A stretch of DNA of 45,321 nucleotides from Spirulina sp. SIO3F2 (GTDB lineage Bacteria > Cyanobacteriota > Cyanobacteriia > Cyanobacteriales > Spirulinaceae). Position 1 is the first letter of the stretch, and every line of letters begins with the position of its first letter. The stretch is from the NCBI GenBank assembly GCA_010672165.1, contig JAAHHN010000027.1, forward strand, positions 1-45,321. Direction: 5' to 3'. Below the pieces are notes generated by a model that was not told where the DNA came from, ran no database searches, and saw nothing but the letters and a program-made list of their open reading frames with translations. Below, piece after piece: positions 35,025 to 44,400 of this stretch. The position numbers and the translations under genes are program-made.

Positions 35025-35156
35025 CTAGGGCGCGTCGTTAGTTAATATCAGAAGTCTGACGGGACAAGGGATAGAGCACCCAACCCAAAAAGTAGTAAAA
35101 GGGGCTGTAAGTCAGTCATAGCAAGAGTTTACAATCGAACTGACGATAACCCCTAA
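35025..35156 (+). mobile_element. MITE-like element, copy 4
   Basis: A 132-bp copy between CTAG (35025-35028) and CTAA (35153-35156). Ends GGCGCGTCGTTAGTT and, complementary at the right, GGGTTATCGTCAGTT, are imperfect inverted repeats. Interior matches copies 2 and 3 almost base for base in the blocks 'atatcagaagtctgacg', 'aagggatagag' and 'ggggctgtaagtcagtcat'. The cta at 35153-35155 is the TAG stop codon of the glycosyltransferase. It lies between that gene and the DUF502-nusB-ftsY group. Confidence 0.8.
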
Positions 35157-35977
35157 TCATGACGTTGCTGTTTTAGCTCCCATGCCTTCAGCAGAATCAT
35201 ATATTCGTAAAATGCTTGTAACACGCACCAGGTAAAGCCCGGCTGACCATCCCAAATCCCCCCCAGCAAGAAGTACATATATAGGAAGCGGAGCAGCGGC
35301 CGACCAGGTAGCCGCAGCGATAAATTTTTGAGGGCATGACGACGCTTCACCTCAGAATCGCCCAGAACAAGATCGTGCCAGTTGATTGACCCTTGTTGCA
35401 ACTGCCGCAACGTCTCATGGGCTTCGTCTGTTGAATAGCGATTGTGCTTTTCAAACCAACGGCTGAACCCCTTGCCACTGGTGTAATGGGGATAGGTTGC
35501 TTTGAGAAAGCCTGTGGGGCCAGCGCAAACTTCTCGCTCTGTGTGGCCATAGTCATCAAACCAAACATGGTCTTTGTGGAGCAGACGCAGTTGATAGCGA
35601 GGATATTGGGTACAGTGGCGAATCCAACGATTCATAAACATCACCCGTTCTGCAGCGTAGAAGCCCACATAGTCCGATCGCGCCGTGGCAGCCTGACATT
35701 CTGCAAACAGCTCAGGCGTCATGCGTTCATCGGCTTCGAGAATATATGCCCAAGGATAGCGGGTTTCAACGTTGCGGAGCATCCAAGTGCGTTGCCGACC
35801 GTGGCTCTCGAAAACGTGCTGAACGATTTTGACTGGGTATTGCTGGGCAATTTCTAGGGTGCGATCGCGACTATAGGAATCGACCACAATCACATCGTCA
35901 CATAGGGAAACGATCGACTCTAGACAGGCGTCAATTTCTGTTTCTTCGTTGTAGGTCAGGATGTAGACAGACAGCAT
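35153..35977 (-). CDS. family 2 glycosyltransferase
   Basis: 274 residues. The GT2 (GT-A) fold is clear: VYILTYNEETEIDACLESI, DDVIVVDSYSRDRT, WAYILEADERMTPEL (EADE in place of the common DxD), RYQLRLLHKD, and an H-x-x-Y pattern with TEREVCAG. Enzymes of this subgroup, like the WaaE/KdtX type, transfer sugars to lipopolysaccharide or capsule intermediates. The C-terminal RFLYMYFLLGGIWDGQPGF is semi-hydrophobic. The stop codon comes from the end of MITE copy 4, so the natural C-terminus (WELKQQRHD) may have been altered. It is preceded by a strong palindromic terminator. Confidence 0.85.
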   Translation of the reverse strand: MLSVYILTYNEETEIDACLESIVSLCDDVIVVDSYSRDRTLEIAQQYPVKIVQHVFESHGRQRTWMLRNVETRYPWAYILEADERMTPELFAECQAATARSDYVGFYAAERVMFMNRWIRHCTQYPRYQLRLLHKDHVWFDDYGHTEREVCAGPTGFLKATYPHYTSGKGFSRWFEKHNRYSTDEAHETLRQLQQGSINWHDLVLGDSEVKRRHALKNLSLRLPGRPLLRFLYMYFLLGGIWDGQPGFTWCVLQAFYEYMILLKAWELKQQRHD

Positions 35978-36001
35978 GAATTAATTCAAACACCATAAAT
36001 T

Positions 36002-36037
36002 CAAAAAATCAGGGAGGGGGGCGATCGCCCCCCTCCC
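36002..36037 (-). terminator. 26-base perfect palindrome with T run, minus-strand terminator
   Basis: Positions 36012-36037 form a perfect palindrome whose centre is the HIP1 octamer GCGATCGC, extended by G6/C6 and GGGA/TCCC arms. On the minus strand it is followed two bases on by TTTTTT. It lies 150 bases after the HpsJ-like gene and 35 bases before the glycosyltransferase ATG, so it insulates the two. Confidence 0.75.
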
Positions 36038-36186
36038 AAGTTATCAAAATGACTACAGTGATTCGCTTACAAGTGGTTTAGGGCGTAGGTAATCTCCCAA
36101 ATCTACAAACGCGCCCATAGCCATTTCGCTCACTTAGCAAAAGTAAGAACAGATTAAGGTCAGGGCGACCGACCGTAAGGACTCAA

Positions 36187-36975
36187 CTACTTCTTTTTGC
36201 CTGCGGGACGACGCCGAGGACCACCACCACCGCCACCGGCAATACTCTGAAAGCCATTCCAAGCAATGAGGGCATAACCAACAGAGAGAAGTAGACTGCT
36301 CAGACCAATGCGGAAGCCGGACTTAAAAGCCGTCAGTTTAGCTTGGTTCTCTGCTTCTTTGCGGCGGGTTTCAAGCTGAGTTCGAGCTTCATTTGCTTGA
36401 TTCTCAACGGCCTCAGGATCTTTCTTCAGTTCCTGAATTTGGCCATAGATCGTTTCAAGCTGTTGTTGTTGCCCCTCTTCCAACTGGCCACTATCAATGG
36501 CTTGCTTGAGTTCTTCCTGGCGAGCAGTGTCACCCAAGAGTTCAGAGACCTGACCGAGCTGAGCATCAATTTGGCTCTCAGCCTGGGTTGCACTCTGCTC
36601 AATATTGAGCATGGCTTGGGCTTGGGCCTTACCCAAGGTGCTGATGTGAATGGGGATAAACACTAGGAACATTAATCCCAACAAACCTGCTAGGAGGAAT
36701 GACCAAAATCGGAGATCCGTGAAGTTGATTTTGCCACCACTCTCACCGTCGAGACTGTCAATAATCCAATACCCTGCGACCAGGAAACCAATGCCAACCA
36801 TTGGAATAATGCCGCGATCGACAATTTGGTTGATAAATGAAATCTGCCATTCCGGGTTCAAGGGGCTGAAGGGAATCGCTAGAATGAGATAGTCAACAAG
36901 AGAAGAAATGATTAGAATTGTGCCCACGACCTTTAAGGACAGGGCTGCAAACTTTGAAAAAGCAGGGTTACTCAT
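36187..36975 (-). CDS. HpsJ-like membrane protein
   Basis: 262 residues from ATG at 36975 (MSNPAFSKFAAL), preferred over an upstream in-frame start at 37044 that adds unlikely residues. Three membrane helices in the N-terminal half (about 10-35, 55-73, 88-112), a Gln/Glu-rich coiled coil (about 115-215; IEQSATQAESQID, QIQELKKDPEAV), a fourth helix (about 222-245) and a Gly6/Arg/Lys tail. This layout matches HpsJ-like proteins known from hormogonium polysaccharide loci and near cyanoexosortases. The assigned role in polysaccharide secretion or motility is by family resemblance; no hps neighbours are present here. Confidence 0.75.
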   Translation of the reverse strand: MSNPAFSKFAALSLKVVGTILIISSLVDYLILAIPFSPLNPEWQISFINQIVDRGIIPMVGIGFLVAGYWIIDSLDGESGGKINFTDLRFWSFLLAGLLGLMFLVFIPIHISTLGKAQAQAMLNIEQSATQAESQIDAQLGQVSELLGDTARQEELKQAIDSGQLEEGQQQQLETIYGQIQELKKDPEAVENQANEARTQLETRRKEAENQAKLTAFKSGFRIGLSSLLLSVGYALIAWNGFQSIAGGGGGGPRRRPAGKKK

Positions 36976-37400
36976 CGCCGGTCTAATTAAACCTTTAGTT
37001 GTGTTGTATTTATGCAAATGGCTTAGGGTTGACTGAGCTGTCAATCCCTACTGACAACCAAACTCCACGGTTAGTTGAGGTAAAGTTGCACAATTGAATT
37101 TCAGATTTGAACCGTAGCTCAATCCCAAAAAGCGTATACGTCTTTACCGTTCTCGAACCCCTATTCTAGGAGATGATGGGAAGATCCGTAGAGCAATTTT
37201 ATGACGTTTCCATGACGAAGCGTTGACGATCCGGTTACTTTCGGCAATCGGTTAGTTTGGTTACAGTCCTGTCTCTTAAGAAATACCTTGGATTTAGGCG
37301 ATATCTTGGCTAGGTTTTTTAAGGTGGCGGTATCCCCCATTCAGCCAGGACTTTTTTGGCGAGACAGGGGTAGGTTGCTCTAGAAAGACCATATTCTCTC
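36976..37400. other. intergenic region between divergent genes
   Basis: 425 bases separating the HpsJ-like gene from pgl. No ORF or RNA is recognised. A T-rich run (ggctaggttttttaagg, near 37310) and an A+T-rich upstream part may hold promoters for both sides. Confidence 0.45.
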
Positions 37401-38132
37401 ATGCCTCGAACCATCGAAGTTTGCCCCGATCGCGCGGCCTTAGTCCAACGGGCCAAAACGCTCATCGTCGAACAAATCCAGCAAACCCTCCAAGTCCGCG
37501 ATCGCTTTACCATTGCCCTCGCAGGCGGCAGCACCCCAAAACCCCTCTATGCTGCTTTAGCCCAAGAATCCCTCCCCTGGGACAAGCTTTACGTTTTCTG
37601 GGGGGATGAGCGCTATGTTGCCCCCGATCATCCTGATAGCAATCAGCTTATGGCCCGTCAGGCATGGCTCGATCAGGTGCCAATTCCGGCTGAGAATATT
37701 TACCCCATGCCCACCCAGGCGGGTAATCCGGAGCAAGATGCTACCACTCATGCGGCTGAGATTGCGGCATTTTTCCAAACTCAATCCGGTCAATGGCCCC
37801 AGTTCGATCTTGTTTTGCTGGGCTTGGGCGATGATGCTCATACCGCGTCGCTCTTTCCCGGCACCGCAGCGCTTCAAGTGTGCGATCGCCTCGTTACAGT
37901 GGGCAACAAAGGGGATAGTCAGCGGCTCACATTCACGATTCCCTTAATTAATGCAGCCCAGGCGGTGATGTTCTTAGTTGCGGGGGCAAACAAACAAAAT
38001 GCCCTGGAGATGATTTTTGCGTCGGAAGCTGATAACAGCCAATATCCAGCCCGGTTTATCCAACCCCAAGGGGAACTGATGTGGTTGCTGGATGCACCAG
38101 CGGCGGAAACTTTACCTCAAGCGTTGAAGTAA
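37401..38132 (+). CDS. pgl: 6-phosphogluconolactonase
   Basis: 243 residues, the usual DevB/Pgl length. Hydrolyses 6-phosphogluconolactone in the oxidative pentose phosphate pathway, which supplies NADPH in the dark in cyanobacteria. Visible motifs: FTIALAGGSTPKPLY, the active-site strand VFWGDERYVAPDHPDSN, LVLLGLGDDAHTASLFPG and RLTFTIPLINAA. ATG at 37401 is well placed. It stands alone, followed by the nuclease-like gene. Confidence 0.95.
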   Translation: MPRTIEVCPDRAALVQRAKTLIVEQIQQTLQVRDRFTIALAGGSTPKPLYAALAQESLPWDKLYVFWGDERYVAPDHPDSNQLMARQAWLDQVPIPAENIYPMPTQAGNPEQDATTHAAEIAAFFQTQSGQWPQFDLVLLGLGDDAHTASLFPGTAALQVCDRLVTVGNKGDSQRLTFTIPLINAAQAVMFLVAGANKQNALEMIFASEADNSQYPARFIQPQGELMWLLDAPAAETLPQALK

Positions 38133-38238
38133 CAAGTCTACTGCTAGAGAAAATGGAGATGTAACTGGCTTTAGCAGAGCGTAATCACATTCTCTAAAAC
38201 CTTAGAATTGTGATTAATGTTGCGATCGCTCTATTCCC

Positions 38239-38886
38239 ATGACGCAAACTCTCACCGCACAAGAGGTTACGCTGCGTGTTCTCCGAGAATCCTGTGGCTT
38301 AAAGGCCGCGCCTAATCGTGATTTTTTTACGGAATGGGGGGTTGACGGGTTTGAAATTACGCCTGAGCATCGACAAGTCCTCGATCGCGTTCAGGCAAAC
38401 TATTGGGCTTTGATGGATGATCCCCCATTGCTGGAAAACACCGTCAAGATGGTGATTCTAGGGCCATTACTGGATTTAGCGGGCTTCTATCGTAAACCCT
38501 TTCATCTGGATACTGAACCCAGCGTAGAGCTGAACCTAACCGATGCAGATTGCATCATTCGGGGTCGGATCGATGTACTGGTGATTTCAAGGTTGCTGTG
38601 GTTGGTGGTGATTGAATCAAAACGGAGCGATTTTGCAGTGGTTCGGGCGCTGCCTCAAACCCTCGCCTATATGCTAGCTAGTCCCAATCAGGCGCACCCC
38701 ACCTTTGGCATGATTACCAATGGCAGTGAGTTTTTATTTGTCAAGACTCAACGTGAGGCTGATGTCGCCCTATATGGTACATCGGCCTTATTTTCTCTAC
38801 TCAATCCAGGCAATGAGTTATATCGAGTATTGGCGGTATTACGAACACTCGGTGAATCAGCCTTGGCGCAACCCGTAAAGCCGTAA
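38239..38886 (+). CDS. type I restriction R-N-like PD-(D/E)XK protein
   Basis: 215 residues of a family abundant in cyanobacteria, resembling the N-terminal nuclease domain of HsdR. Order: short helical start (RESCGLKAAPNRDFFTEW), ILGPLLDLAGFY, then the nuclease core CIIRGRIDVLVI and WLVVIESKRSDF (D...ESK of PD-(D/E)XK), LPQTLAYMLASP and MITNGSEFLFVK. No helicase or methylase partners lie nearby, so it is not a whole type I system. Starts ATG 38239 after a gcgatcgc site. The decayed gene at 3457-3842 is its paralogue. Cellular role unknown. Confidence 0.85.
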   Translation: MTQTLTAQEVTLRVLRESCGLKAAPNRDFFTEWGVDGFEITPEHRQVLDRVQANYWALMDDPPLLENTVKMVILGPLLDLAGFYRKPFHLDTEPSVELNLTDADCIIRGRIDVLVISRLLWLVVIESKRSDFAVVRALPQTLAYMLASPNQAHPTFGMITNGSEFLFVKTQREADVALYGTSALFSLLNPGNELYRVLAVLRTLGESALAQPVKP

Positions 38887-38899
38887 AACTCGTTACTTG

Positions 38900-40126
38900 C
38901 TACTCATTACTTTTCTGCCCCATCCCCTGCCCCGCCAACCAACCCGTTGTCCAAGCATTCTGAAAATTAAACCCCCCCGTCACCCCATCGATATCCAGAA
39001 TCTCACCTGCAAAGAAAAGACCTAGCGCTTTGCGGCTGGCCATCGTTTTAAAATCCACTTCAGCGAGCTTAACGCCGCCACAGGTGACAAACTCTTCTTT
39101 GAACACCCCTTTACCTTGAATTTGATATTGGCCTTGGGTGAGTTCTTGGGCAAGACGCACGATCGCTTTCTTAGAAACTTCGGCCCAAGGCTGTTCTGGG
39201 GTTAGTCCTGCTGCCACGACAAACCGCTGCCAGAGACGCTTGGGGATTTCGGGTGGTGAACTGTTCCCCACCTGTCGCTTGGGCGCTTGTTGTTTGGTTT
39301 GATTCAACCAATCTTTGACTGTCTCCACGTTCAATTTAGGAAGCCAGTTAACCGTCAACGGCAGTTGATATTGTTGTTCATGGAGCCACCGTGCGCCCCA
39401 GGCTGAGAGCTTGAGTACCGCTGGCCCGCTGACCCCCCAATGGGTGATTAGCAATGGCCCCGTTTGCTGGAGCTTCTGCTTTTTGCTGCCAATTTGGACT
39501 TGCACAGATTGCACCGAGATCCCAGCTAACCCTGTCAGGCGGCGATCGCTCACTTTAAACGTAAATAGTGAAGGAACAGGGGAAATAATTGTGTGTCCAG
39601 CCTGCTTGGCCCAGCGGTAGCCCAGTGGGTTGCTCCCAGTGGCGATGAGCACGCGATCGCCCCGCAACAGCTCACCCTTTTTAAGCATCACTTGCCACTG
39701 CTGCTTATGCGGTTGCAAGTCCCGCACTGGACACCGCACCCGTAATTGAACACCGCGTCGCTTGGCTTCAGTCAGCAAACAATCCACAATCGTGGCGGAA
39801 TCATCTGTGACCGGGAACATACGACCATCGGCTTCAGTTTTGAGGGCAACACCACGCTGCTTGAACCAAGCGATCGTATCTTGGGGCTGGAAGCGACTGA
39901 AAGGCCCTAGCAGGGTTTTGCCGCCCCGAGGATAATGCTGAATTAAAACTTTGGGATCAAAGCAATGGTGGGTGACATTGCAGCGGCCGCCACCAGAGAT
40001 GCGGACTTTGCCCAAGGGCTGGCTGGCTGCTTCCAAGATGGTGATCTGGGCTTGGGGGTCTGCTTGGGCACAGGCGATCGCGCCAAAGAAACCCGCCGCC
40101 CCGCCACCAATGACGATGACCTGCAT
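38900..40126 (-). CDS. HI0933-like FAD-dependent oxidoreductase
   Basis: 408 residues of the HI0933/YhiN flavoprotein family. The FAD Rossmann motif is VIGGGAAGFFGAIA (residues 4-17), followed by the family signature KVRISGGGRCNVTHHC. It also shows FTFKVSDRRLTGLAG, ITHWGVSGPAVLKLSAWGA, and the C-terminal GLFFAGEILDIDGVTGGFNFQNAWTTGW (shortened: FAGEILDIDGVTGGFN). The biochemical substrate of this family is not firmly known. It lies 16 bases before the tRNA-Ser gene on the same strand. Confidence 0.9.
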   Translation of the reverse strand: MQVIVIGGGAAGFFGAIACAQADPQAQITILEAASQPLGKVRISGGGRCNVTHHCFDPKVLIQHYPRGGKTLLGPFSRFQPQDTIAWFKQRGVALKTEADGRMFPVTDDSATIVDCLLTEAKRRGVQLRVRCPVRDLQPHKQQWQVMLKKGELLRGDRVLIATGSNPLGYRWAKQAGHTIISPVPSLFTFKVSDRRLTGLAGISVQSVQVQIGSKKQKLQQTGPLLITHWGVSGPAVLKLSAWGARWLHEQQYQLPLTVNWLPKLNVETVKDWLNQTKQQAPKRQVGNSSPPEIPKRLWQRFVVAAGLTPEQPWAEVSKKAIVRLAQELTQGQYQIQGKGVFKEEFVTCGGVKLAEVDFKTMASRKALGLFFAGEILDIDGVTGGFNFQNAWTTGWLAGQGMGQKSNE

Positions 40127-40142
40127 GACGCTTCCATAAAAA

Positions 40143-40227
40143 CGGAGAGGGTGGGATTCGAACCCACGGAGGCTCTCACCTCACTCGATTTCAAGTCGAG
40201 CGCATTCGACCACTCTGCCACCTCTCC
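40143..40227 (-). tRNA. tRNA-Ser (UGA anticodon)
   Basis: On the minus strand, a 7-bp acceptor stem GGAGAGG/CCTCTCC, D-arm GGCAGAGTGGTCGA, anticodon stem CTCGA with loop CTTGAAA (anticodon TGA), a long variable arm typical of class II tRNA, and T-arm GTGGGTTCGAATCCCAC. The discriminator base is G, as expected for Ser. CCA is not encoded. Confidence 0.97.
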
Positions 40228-40265
40228 AGGCTTAACTATCATAGCAATTGAGGGCATTCTTCGGG

Positions 40266-41171
40266 TCAGAAGCTACTGCCTCGATAGAGCAATCTATTTT
40301 CCACGATGTCATGGCTAGAATTGAGCCACAACAGCTCAATTGTGTACACATTGCCATTGAGCAAGCTCACGCGTGAGAAATTCCGCCGCGTTTCACCGTC
40401 TTGGGTTTTGATGCGTGGCACAGAAGCCGCGTTGAAATAGACTGTACCCCAAGCATCCGTCACCACAATATCCCGGAGGCGATCTTGGCGATGGCGTAGT
40501 TGATGGTGCATATGGCCGAAGGTGACCAAGGGGATATTTTTGCCCTGGTCATGGCTGCGAGCGATCGCGGCGGTGAGATCGGGGTCGCCGAAATCGCCGC
40601 CTTTGGGTTCCCAATCTCGGCCACAAATGGATTCGGGCCGATCACCCAAGCCTTGGGGGCCATTGTGACTCAGAAAAATCAGGGTATCGTGCTTTGTGGC
40701 TTGGGCGGCTGCAAAAATGCGATCGCCCGATTCTGCCATGCTCGTAATGCCGTAGCGTTGATGGAGAAATGCAGCCGCTCTCAAATCTGGCCCGCCCCAA
40801 CTAAACGGTCGTCCCCCCACCACGGAGAGCTGCAAGGCATCAAAATCTCGATGGCTATAACCAACATGTTTTGCCCCCAAGAGGTCAAGCTGGGCTTGAA
40901 CCCGATCTTCTTGCTGATGGTCGTAGGGGGATCGTTCTCGTCCCCAGGGCGTGGCGCTATACCAAGCATCATGGTTGCCCGTTATAGCAGCAAAGGGCAG
41001 ACTCAATTGGCTAATCCGACGGACAATCTCAACCGATTCATTGCCGAAGTCGCCGACAAACAATACGAGATCAACACCCAGCGCCACCAGCGCTTCGTTG
41101 TCGGCGAGTTCCCATTGATTATGAACATCTCCCACGACAACAATTTCGAGGGGGGCGTTTTGCTCTGTCAC
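40266..41171 (-). CDS. metallophosphoesterase, TIGR04168-like
   Basis: About 301 residues from GTG at 41171 with GAGGA ten bases upstream; a GTG at 41192 would add seven. A calcineurin-like phosphatase core: VVVGDVHNQW, LVLFVGDFGNE, AAITGNHDAW, TLIFLSHNGPQG and VTFGHMHHQLR provide the metal ligands. The sequence fits a group conserved in cyanobacteria and plants with unknown substrate. It lies downstream of the tRNA-Ser on the same strand side and faces away from the secreted beta-helix gene. Confidence 0.88.
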   Translation of the reverse strand: MTEQNAPLEIVVVGDVHNQWELADNEALVALGVDLVLFVGDFGNESVEIVRRISQLSLPFAAITGNHDAWYSATPWGRERSPYDHQQEDRVQAQLDLLGAKHVGYSHRDFDALQLSVVGGRPFSWGGPDLRAAAFLHQRYGITSMAESGDRIFAAAQATKHDTLIFLSHNGPQGLGDRPESICGRDWEPKGGDFGDPDLTAAIARSHDQGKNIPLVTFGHMHHQLRHRQDRLRDIVVTDAWGTVYFNAASVPRIKTQDGETRRNFSRVSLLNGNVYTIELLWLNSSHDIVENRLLYRGSSF

Positions 41172-41481
41172 GATCGCATTGTCCTCAAACACTATTGTTA
41201 TTGTGCCTAAGAATTTGTGGAGTACAGGACAAAAAGTGAAACGTTGTCTACAAATTTGAGTAATTCTGTCATTTGACTGTCAACGTTTCCGAGAGAGAAA
41301 ATTACGTAGCAGCTCTATACATATAAATTTTTAAAAGTCAAGGCTTAGGTTGTCTGGAATTTTACCCGACATTTTCGGCAATCAAGACCTTACAAAACCG
41401 ACAGACTCTGAGGGGGTCAATTTTCCATGATGGAGATAAGCCGAAAACCAAGGCGATTCTTGACTTGTGGAGCTTGTGACC
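41172..41481. other. divergent intergenic region with a 9-bp inverted repeat
   Basis: Holds the promoters of the metallophosphoesterase and the secreted protein. GAAACGTTG (41238-41246) and CAACGTTTC (41281-41289) form a perfect 9-bp inverted repeat with a 34-base spacing, a candidate operator or hairpin. Otherwise A+T-rich without gene. Confidence 0.5.
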
Positions 41482-44400
41482 ATGCCTTTGACCCCCTTCA
41501 AACAAACTCTTGTCTCTCTTTTAGCCTTCACTTGTCTGGGTCTTCCCCAAACCGCTTTCGCCCAATCGATTACCGCTGCCTCGGATGGCACAGGTACAGT
41601 GATCAACCACAACGGCAATACCTACACAATTACTGGAGGAACCCAAGCTGGGGGCAACCTGTTCCATAGCTTCCAAGAACTGGGTCTGGCACCGAATGAG
41701 ATTGCAGATTTTCTAAGCAACCCCAACATTCAAAATATCTTGGGTCGAGTGGTGGGCGGGAATCCTAGCGTGATTGAAGGTTTGATTCGCCTTTCGGGGG
41801 GCAACTCAAATTTGTATCTAATGAACCCAGCGGGGATGGTCTTCACCAATGGCGCAAGGCTCGATGTGCCAGGTAGCTTTGCTGCTACTACTGCTACCCG
41901 GATTGGTTTTAACAATGGCTTCTTTAATGCCTATGGCGAGAATGATTATGCCGCTCTGACAGGCGATCCGATGAGCTTCATTTTTGATAGCGAGACGGGG
42001 ACAATCTTCAATGAAGCGATGCTGGAAGTGCCGGAAGGTGAATCGCTCTGGTTGGTGGGGAGTAGCGTGTTGAGTACGGGAACCATTGAAGTTGAGAATG
42101 GCAACGTGACGATCGCCGCGATCCCAGAAGGCAACCAAATCAAACTTTCTCACGACGGCATGATCTTGGATTTGGTCTTGGATGCTGCTCCGCTGGGAGG
42201 CGAAGGTTTGCCTGGTCAAATCGGGTTGAAGCCGACGGATATTCCCAAATATTTAACAGGTGGCAATCAACAGAATGCTGACACTGTGGTTGTGGCTGCG
42301 GATGGGACAGTATATCTGACTCAAGGCGGGGATCTGACGCCTTTTCAGCAAGGGGATGTGGGCATTGCTGGGTCTGTTGCCGCAGAAAATGTGCAGTTGA
42401 TGGCAGCAGGTCAAGTAAACGCGATGAATGTTGAGCTTGTCGAAGGCGATACTACGGTGGTGCGGTTTCCGGGAGCGGGCGAGCCGTTGGCGTTAACTGC
42501 GATCGACTCTACGGTGGATGACTACAAGCGGTTATTGTTTGGTGGCCAGTCAGGGACGATCGCTTTTACGATTGACCCCGATGAAAATGGCATCTCTGCG
42601 ATCACGAATCAGCTTGCTGATATCGCCGCCACTGGATACCAACTGAATAGCCTCAACATCGTCGCTGAAGGCAATGGCGGCAACTTTTGGTTGGGCCAAG
42701 ACTTTGTCTCTCATCGCAACTTGGCTCAATATCAGACCCAACTGCAACAATGGCAGACTGGACTGGGGCCAAACGCCGATCTCTTACTCTACAGTTGCCT
42801 GACCGCTGTGGGGCTGCCTGGCGAAGCGCTGGTGGCGGGTCTTGCTGTCGCCACAGGCATGGATGTAGCCGCTTCGACCAATTTAACCGGGAGCGCTGAT
42901 CTGGGCGGTGATTGGAATTTAGAATATCAAACCGGAACCATTGAAGCCACCACTCCATTTACCACTAAAACCCAAGCCGCCTATCAAGGAACCCTGAATA
43001 CGCTCACCGTCGAGACCACGGCTGACGATACAACAACGGGGAATACCAATAACAATGGCCTGCTCAATCTGCGAGAGGCACTCTATGCGGCCAATAGCAA
43101 CATTACCGTTGAAGGCCAAACTGGGTCAGGAACCGATACCATCCGGTTTGATCCGATAGCATTTGCAGGCGTACAGACGATTACCCTAGCCAATGGTCAG
43201 TTGAATATCAGCGATGATGCCACCCTGGTTGGCACCGGGCAAAATAATTTAGCGATCGACGCCAATAATGCCAGTCGGGTCTTTAATATCACCGCCAACA
43301 CTGTCTCGATCAAGGATATCGCCATGACCAATGGCAACATCAATGGTCATGGCGGTGGGATTCAGTTTTTCGGCACCGGGACATTGAGCCTGGAAAACAG
43401 CACAGTTGCCGGGAACGCATCAACGGGCGGCCTCGGCGGCGGCATTTTCAGTAATTCAGGTGCGGTCACGCTGACCAACAGTACCCTCTCCGGGAACAAC
43501 GCGGGCCTCGGCGCTGGAGTTTTCAGTAATGTTGGCGCTATAACGCTGACCAATAGTAACGTCTCCGGTAACTCTTCTGCGGGCCTTGGCGGTGGTCTTG
43601 TCACTGCTTCAGGTGCTGTAACGCTAACGGATAGCACTGTCTCTGGCAATTCTTCTGCGGGTCAGGGTGGTGGCGTTTTCACGCTGTCGGGCGCGATCAC
43701 GGCGACCAACGGCACAGTTTCGGGAAACTCAGCGAACACGCGGGGTGGCGGACTTTTCACACTGTCGGGCGCTATTGATCTGACCGATAGCACTGTCTCG
43801 GGTAACTCTTCTGCTGGACTTGGTGCTGGTATTTACGCCAGTTCCGGAGCCGTAACGCTCACTGGTAGCACCGTATCCGGTAACGCTGCGAACAGTCGAG
43901 GTGGCGGGATTTACTCGTTTCGTGGCAATGTGACCGCCAACAGCAGCACCGTCTCCGGTAATACTGCGAGTGGTGGGGGTGGGATTTATACCCGTGATGG
44001 GGGCGTCAACCTCAACACCAGTACAGTTTCGAATAATTCCAGCAGTAGTTTTGGGGGCGGCATTCATGCCCGCAATGCAGTCCGGCTCACCGATAGCACC
44101 GTTGCGGGTAACACTGCCAGTAGTAGTGGGGGGGGCATCAATAGCTTCACGGGCACGATCGAGCTGACCAATAGTACTGTTTCGGGCAACATTGCTAATG
44201 TTGGCGGTGGGATTAATACGGTCACTGTCAACCTGACCAACAGTACAGTTTCAGGTAATTCAAGTAGCAGTGCTAGCGGCGGGATTCGCACCAGTGGGAG
44301 CATGATCCGCAACAGTACGATCGCCCATAACATTGCTGGAACGAGTGGGGGCGGCATCGATCGCTGGGGTGGCTCGGGCACGATTGATATTGCCAATAGC

